DNA of 9,338 bases from contig JAUVAM010000077.1 in assembly GCA_030591745.1 (NCBI GenBank), positions 1 through 9,338 on the forward strand. Reading direction: 5' to 3'. Below, piece after piece: positions 5,814 through 9,338 of this stretch (position 1 is its first letter; the number at the start of each line of letters is the position of its first letter). A program made the translations under genes and the position numbers. Below the pieces are notes generated by a model. That model was not told where the DNA came from, did no database searches, and worked only from the letters and a program-made list of their open reading frames with translations. This DNA comes from Deltaproteobacteria bacterium. GTDB lineage: Bacteria > Myxococcota > B64-G9.

Positions 5814-6631
5814 GGGCGTCGCTCCTTGTGCAGGACCAGGCTGGTTTGCCCACAGTCAAAGTCCAACCTGTCCTCATCCAGCAAGCCTCGCACATCAGGC
5901 CGAAGCCCCTTCACCCGAGATTTAATCTGAGCAGCCTTCATGGCCTGGTCGCAGACAAGAACAAAAATGCGCTCCCTCCCCAAGGTCTCATCCAACAATA
6001 CGGCCCCCGGCACCGGCCGACCCACCCCGCCCGGAAATTCTTCCTGACTTTGATCCGAACGCGGATAATAAACGCTGACCAGGCCCGATTCATCCACGCC
6101 CACCAGATGCACAAAACCACCCTTGGGTCCGGTCAAGGCAAACTGAATCCGTTCGCCAGGATGTAAGACTTTTTGGGGATCGACAAGCTCGGTCTTACCG
6201 TCTTGTTCGATAAAGAAACCGAGCTTCAAAGTCGAGTCACCCTTGATGCGAATTCCATCAGGACTTTCTCCGCCGAGGAGGCCCAACTGCGGTTGAAGCA
6301 CCATCCACAACAACATCACAGCAAGGGCAGTGCCGGCCACGGCGAACCAGGGCCAGATGCGTCTTTTGCTCAAAGGTTCGTCTAGCTTCTCCTCAACTCC
6401 CTGCCGAACTGCCGCCAAAAAGCCGGCCCGGTTCATCCGCCCTTCGAAATTGGCGCCGGCCTCCTTCAGAGCCTGCAGCTTTTCCCGGCAGCTCAGACAT
6501 TTCTTCAAGTGATCTTCGATGCTCTTTCGCAAGACGGGTTCACCGTCGCCTGCATGATGACATTCCAATGCCCAGGCAGTCGGGTGTTCTTCAGCACTTC
6601 TTTCAGGCCTTATCTCGAAGAGCTCAGTCAT
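5810..6631 (-). CDS. Membrane anti-sigma factor with DUF4384-like periplasmic domain
   Basis: A 273-residue protein that should bind and silence the ECF sigma factor encoded directly upstream. The cytosolic N-terminus carries a zinc-binding anti-sigma motif, His41-x3-Cys45-x2-Cys48 (HLKKCLSC). One membrane helix follows at about 93-116 (WPWFAVAGTALAVMLLW). The rest is periplasmic. Residues 155-230 (PGERIQFALTGPKGGFVHL, GVDESGLVSVYYP) resemble the DUF4384 fold that often occurs with caspase-like proteins, and RIFVLVCDQ (221-229) is consistent with that. The ATG at 6631 has AAGGAG at good distance. The 8-bp overlap with the sigma gene and 4-bp overlap with the caspase gene point to coupled translation. 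The C-terminal domain could sense envelope state or bind the caspase-barrel protein; that is inference. Confidence 0.88.
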   Translation of the reverse strand: MTELFEIRPERSAEEHPTAWALECHHAGDGEPVLRKSIEDHLKKCLSCREKLQALKEAGANFEGRMNRAGFLAAVRQGVEEKLDEPLSKRRIWPWFAVAGTALAVMLLWMVLQPQLGLLGGESPDGIRIKGDSTLKLGFFIEQDGKTELVDPQKVLHPGERIQFALTGPKGGFVHLVGVDESGLVSVYYPRSDQSQEEFPGGVGRPVPGAVLLDETLGRERIFVLVCDQAMKAAQIKSRVKGLRPDVRGLLDEDRLDFDCGQTSLVLHKERRP

Positions 6632-7184
6632 GGGCCGACTCTCCTTCCAGCCTTCGACGGGCCTTGCGCACGAAGCGTTCCAGAACCTTCCTCACGGTGG
6701 GCACGCTGATGCCCAGGGCTTCGGCCACTTCGCTCTGCTTCATCTCGTCGACGAAATAAGCCCAAGCAGCTTGCTGGGTACGCCGATCGAAGCTCGGCAA
6801 CAACTGCCGAATTTCTTCCAGCTGATCCTGGGGCAAGCCACTCTGAAAATCCACCTGCTGCCTTTCTCTCTCCAAGCGCCGTTTTCGCCTTTTGCGCGAG
6901 CGCAGAAGATTCAAGCAATGATTCGTGGTGATGCGATAAAGCCAAGTGGACACGGCACTTTCCCCACGAAAACCGTCGAGATTGCGCATGGCCTTGATAA
7001 ACACTTCCTGGCAAGCATCCTCGGCCTCGGCCTCGGAACCCAAAAACATCACGGCCCGTCGAAAGACCAAGTGTCCATAACGGTCGTAAAGCTCCGCCAA
7101 TTGGGGAGGATTGGCTGCCAAGGGCTCGATTCCCTTCTCGACAAGTTGAAAACACCATTTTCGCCCATGGATTCCACACGTCAA
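6624..7184 (-). CDS. ECF-type RNA polymerase sigma factor
   Basis: A 186-residue sigma-70 family protein of the extracytoplasmic-function group. Region 2 spans about 28-97 (ELYDRYGHLVFRRA, then DACQEVFIKAMRNLDGFRG, then STWLYRITTNHCLNLLR); the linker is Arg/Lys-rich (96-107). Region 4 spans about 122-180 with the helix-turn-helix QSEVAEALGISVPTVRKVLER. Start choice: no ATG exists in frame before region 2. TTG at 7184 has AGGAG 4 nt upstream and is the best candidate; TTG at 7121 (codon 22) is the alternative and would still keep all of region 2. A use of TTG may keep the level low. It heads the operon with its own anti-sigma factor. Its target promoters, possibly including its own and the divergent gene's, cannot be read safely from the 139-bp spacer. 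Confidence 0.9.
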   Translation of the reverse strand: MTCGIHGRKWCFQLVEKGIEPLAANPPQLAELYDRYGHLVFRRAVMFLGSEAEAEDACQEVFIKAMRNLDGFRGESAVSTWLYRITTNHCLNLLRSRKRRKRRLERERQQVDFQSGLPQDQLEEIRQLLPSFDRRTQQAAWAYFVDEMKQSEVAEALGISVPTVRKVLERFVRKARRRLEGESAHD

Positions 7185-7323
7185 GGATCTCCTGCTTATT
7201 CGACACCGCAGACGGCTAGAAATGGAAAGAAAATAAGGGTCTTTTTTGGAGAATTGGGCGAATTCAGGCTAGTGTGACACGTCAAAGTCAACATAGCGCT
7301 GGAAAGCACCTCAAGGAGGCCTC
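7185..7323. promoter_or_regulatory. Divergent intergenic region with promoters for both directions
   Basis: This 139-bp spacer separates the sigma operon (leftward) from the two barrel genes (rightward) and must hold start sites for both. It contains an AT-rich block (7227-7250), a T6 run (7242-7247), a small dyad GTGTGACAC (7272-7280) and, on the minus strand, TTGACT and TTGACG (7291-7286, 7285-7280). None of these has a good -10 box at 16-18 bp, so a sigma-70 promoter is not clear and an ECF-type promoter is plausible. Confidence 0.35.
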
Positions 7324-8214
7324 ATGCCTAATTTCATTAGACGACTGGCTTGTTTCTCGAGTTTGCTGCTGGCTGGCAGCCTGCTGAACGGCTGTTTTTC
7401 CGTCATGTCCTACCAAACAGCGGACACCCTGCCCAAGGGCGGCGTGGAATATGCCATGGGCTGGAGTACCACCAAAATCGACAGCCTTGAAGTCACCGAC
7501 GACAACGGAAATGTCTCCGAGTGGGATGAGAATGACGAACTCGGCTTCATCCCCAACGTCTTACCCGACATCATGATGCGCTTCGGCCTGGGCGAAGACA
7601 CGGACATCGGCTTCAAACTGCACTTTATGGGCCTACAGGGAGACGCCAAATTCAGGCTGGTGCATACACCCACCTTCAGCATGGCCTTGGCCCCGGGCAT
7701 CAGTTACTCCCGACCCTTTTTCATTTTCAACGAGTACGGCGTGGATCTGCCAATCTTATTTACCATCCGCCTCAGCGATTCTTTCTCATTTTACGGCGGG
7801 CTCAAGGGCCGATTCTCTGGCTGGAATTTGGCCTTGGTGGCACAGGATTCGGGCGGCAGCAGTGAGGATCAAAACCTGTATACCTTCGCCGTAGGTGGTC
7901 ATGTGGGCATGAGTTTCGGCGGCAAACGCTGGTTCATCAGGCCTGAAGTGGGCTACCTCCACTACGTGCTGGGCTTCAACGGACCCTGTGAGGGCGGAGT
8001 CAAGATCGGCCTGCTCTCTATCGGCCTGGGCTTTGGGTTCCATTTCGGCGTGGAAGACGACCAACAGACTGAAAAGATCGAAAAACTGGAAAAACGCCTG
8101 GATGATCTGGAAGAGAAAAAACAGCCAGCCGACTCCGAAAAAGAAGCCATACGCAAGCGCGCCGACGAATCCTTCGAAGACCTCAAAAAAGAAGAAGAGA
8201 AACGAGAAGAGTAA
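7324..8214 (+). CDS. Putative barrel-type outer-membrane lipoprotein with coiled-coil tail
   Basis: A 296-residue exported protein of unknown function. The ATG at 7324 follows a strong SD (AAGGAGG). The signal peptide ends in the lipobox LNGC (Cys24). Residues 30-245 alternate Gly/aromatic strands (DLPILFTIRLSDSFSFYGGL, WFIRPEVGYLHYVLGF, LLSIGLGFGFHFG), as in small outer-membrane barrels. The tail 247-296 is almost wholly charged (QQTEKIEKLEKRLDDLEEKK and on) and should form a coiled coil, which could reach into the periplasm or bind a partner. A lipidated barrel with such a tail is uncommon. It is divergent from the sigma operon and 27 bp before the next gene, so the pair is probably one operon. 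Confidence 0.8.
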   Translation: MPNFIRRLACFSSLLLAGSLLNGCFSVMSYQTADTLPKGGVEYAMGWSTTKIDSLEVTDDNGNVSEWDENDELGFIPNVLPDIMMRFGLGEDTDIGFKLHFMGLQGDAKFRLVHTPTFSMALAPGISYSRPFFIFNEYGVDLPILFTIRLSDSFSFYGGLKGRFSGWNLALVAQDSGGSSEDQNLYTFAVGGHVGMSFGGKRWFIRPEVGYLHYVLGFNGPCEGGVKIGLLSIGLGFGFHFGVEDDQQTEKIEKLEKRLDDLEEKKQPADSEKEAIRKRADESFEDLKKEEEKREE

Positions 8215-8241
8215 AGCTCCATCTCTGACAGGGGGAAGTCC

Positions 8242-9177
8242 ATGCGCAATGCCGTTTTGCTGTTTCTGTTGCTGTCGCTCTCCGCGGTAAAAACGACTTC
8301 GGCCGAACCTTGCCCGCTTTGTCCTCCTGGCTGCATTCCACAAGCCTTTGTCCAGTCCTTGAAAGCCCCCACCATCGAGGTTCTACGAAGCTGCCCCGAG
8401 GGCTGTGTGGCCCTGGAGAAGGTCAAAATCCTCTCTGACGTGCCGGGATGCCAATTCGATGCCAAGCTTGAATCCGTATCGAAAAGCACCAAGCCTGAGA
8501 ATCAACGGTCCACCATCAATCGCGGCATCTATTTTCCAACCGCCATGGACGCTCCAGTCGGCGAGTTCAGCATGACCGGCTACGGCGCGGGACTATGGGA
8601 CCTGCAGTACAACTTGAACGAGAACCTCCAGATCGGCGCCCAGATGGTGTTGCCCGTCTATGTCTCAGGCGTTTTCCCCAGCATTCGAGCCCGATTCGAT
8701 TTAAGTGAAAATGTGGCTGTGGGCGTGGGCGGCTTGTTTGGACTGGCGGGTCCCTATGCAGGAGATGAAGCCGGAGATTTCATCTTTCTCGCCGGTGGCC
8801 ACACCCAAATCAGCTTCCAGTTCGGTCGTCACCTGATCAACGTGGGCCTGGCGGTGCTAACTGCCGGCTTTCGTGAAGAGGGCAAAGACATAGACATGGT
8901 CGACGGGGCCATCCTGCTGCCCAACCTCAGCTACCGATGGGCCTTCCACCGCAACTGGTCCACCCAGGTGGAATTGACCGCCCCCCTCCTGGTCAACTCC
9001 GATGGCCTCCTCAATGAAGAGGCTGTTGTCATCATGGCCTATGGCGTGCGCGGGCACGGCGACATCCTATTCGGCGACGTGGGCTTCTTCTTGCCGATAT
9101 TCGACGACTACATCGAAAATGCTTGGAAGTATACCCCCTTCGGCATCCCCTATTTTTCGATTGGGTTTGTTTTCTAG
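8242..9177 (+). CDS. Putative outer-membrane barrel protein with Cys-rich N-terminus
   Basis: A 311-residue exported protein of unknown function. The ATG at 8242 follows a purine-rich SD (AGGGGGAA). The signal peptide ([16 protein letters not shown]...) likely ends near SA-E at 21/22. Then come six cysteines in 47 residues: C24, C27, C31 (CPLCPPGC), C51, C55 (CPEGC) and C70 (PGC), suited to disulfides or metal binding. Residues about 90-311 look like a beta-barrel ([48 protein letters not shown]) and end in IGFVF, with the terminal Phe typical of outer-membrane barrels assembled by BAM. It follows the lipoprotein gene by 27 bp in the same direction. Its stop overlaps that of the convergent apt gene. 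Confidence 0.8.
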   Translation: MRNAVLLFLLLSLSAVKTTSAEPCPLCPPGCIPQAFVQSLKAPTIEVLRSCPEGCVALEKVKILSDVPGCQFDAKLESVSKSTKPENQRSTINRGIYFPTAMDAPVGEFSMTGYGAGLWDLQYNLNENLQIGAQMVLPVYVSGVFPSIRARFDLSENVAVGVGGLFGLAGPYAGDEAGDFIFLAGGHTQISFQFGRHLINVGLAVLTAGFREEGKDIDMVDGAILLPNLSYRWAFHRNWSTQVELTAPLLVNSDGLLNEEAVVIMAYGVRGHGDILFGDVGFFLPIFDDYIENAWKYTPFGIPYFSIGFVF

Positions 9178-9338
9178 TAGTTGAGCAAAGACCGGACCGG
9201 ATGAGGGGTCAGCTTCTTTCCGCCTTCCAAAAATCCCAACTCAATTACGAAAGCAAAGCCCGCGACCTGCCCGCCTTGTTTTTCGACGAGCTTGGCCGTG
9301 GCCGCGGCCGTGCCTCCGGTGGCCAACAAATCGTCGAT
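9174..9338 (-). CDS. apt: Adenine phosphoribosyltransferase, C-terminal part (runs off right edge)
   Basis: The last 54 residues of a purine-salvage enzyme that makes AMP from adenine and PRPP in the cytosol. The visible part begins inside the PRPP-binding motif ([11 protein letters not shown], normally preceded by a hydrophobic strand ending in V/I-D), followed by the helix [11 protein letters not shown], the strand [13 protein letters not shown] and the ending SLLNY. These match the family's C-terminus in order and spacing. The N-terminal two thirds are outside the window. Its TAG stop (9176-9174) overlaps the TAG stop of the convergent barrel gene, so no spacer and no separate terminator lie between them. 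Confidence 0.92.
   Translation of the reverse strand: MDDLLATGGTAAATAKLVEKQGGQVAGFAFVIELGFLEGGKKLTPHPVRSLLNY

Noticed and set aside
6628..7206. Open frame of 192 codons on the minus strand
   Set aside because: It overlaps the sigma gene in another frame and shows no protein family pattern, while the other frame has clear sigma regions 2 and 4.

Overview
The window reads as chromosome from a Gram-negative, moderately GC-rich bacterium. An ECF sigma/anti-sigma operon drives envelope proteins, several products are Gly/aromatic-rich putative outer-membrane barrels or lipoproteins, and the tRNA gene does not encode its CCA end. The overall style (secreted caspase-fold protein, tandem low-complexity lipoproteins, anti-sigma factor with a large periplasmic domain) resembles Myxococcota/Bradymonadota-type former Deltaproteobacteria. 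That placement is an inference from protein style, not from a marker gene.

Left edge (1-378, minus strand): the 5' part of an unrecognised small gene, a tRNA-Arg(CCT) gene, and a good sigma-70-type promoter for the tRNA. Then 379-1826 is a probable mobile segment. It holds a Y1/REP-type (RAYT-like, HUH) transposase on the minus strand, short tandem repeats at its right side and imperfect inverted ends. It is bracketed by a perfect 25-bp direct repeat whose left copy supplies the -35 box of the tRNA promoter.

Centre (1855-7184, minus strand): a five-gene block, transcribed right to left: ECF sigma factor, membrane anti-sigma factor with a zinc-binding HxxxCxxC motif and a DUF4384-like periplasmic region, exported caspase-fold protein with an EF-hand-like loop and a C-terminal beta-barrel-like domain, and two paralogous lipoproteins. 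The first four genes are tightly coupled (8-bp overlap, 4-bp GTGA overlap, and an SD that overlaps the preceding stop codon). The last gene lies beyond a 120-bp gap with a CRP-like dyad, and the block ends at a hairpin terminator. The likely logic is an envelope signal sensed through the anti-sigma factor, releasing the sigma factor, with a periplasmic/outer-membrane caspase and lipoproteins as co-expressed output or as part of the sensing path.

Right (7324-9177, plus strand, divergent from the sigma operon): two probable outer-membrane proteins in one transcription unit, a barrel-like lipoprotein with a charged coiled-coil tail and a barrel-like protein with a Cys-rich N-terminus. The right edge (9174-9338, minus) is the C-terminus of adenine phosphoribosyltransferase (apt), whose stop codon overlaps that of the convergent gene.
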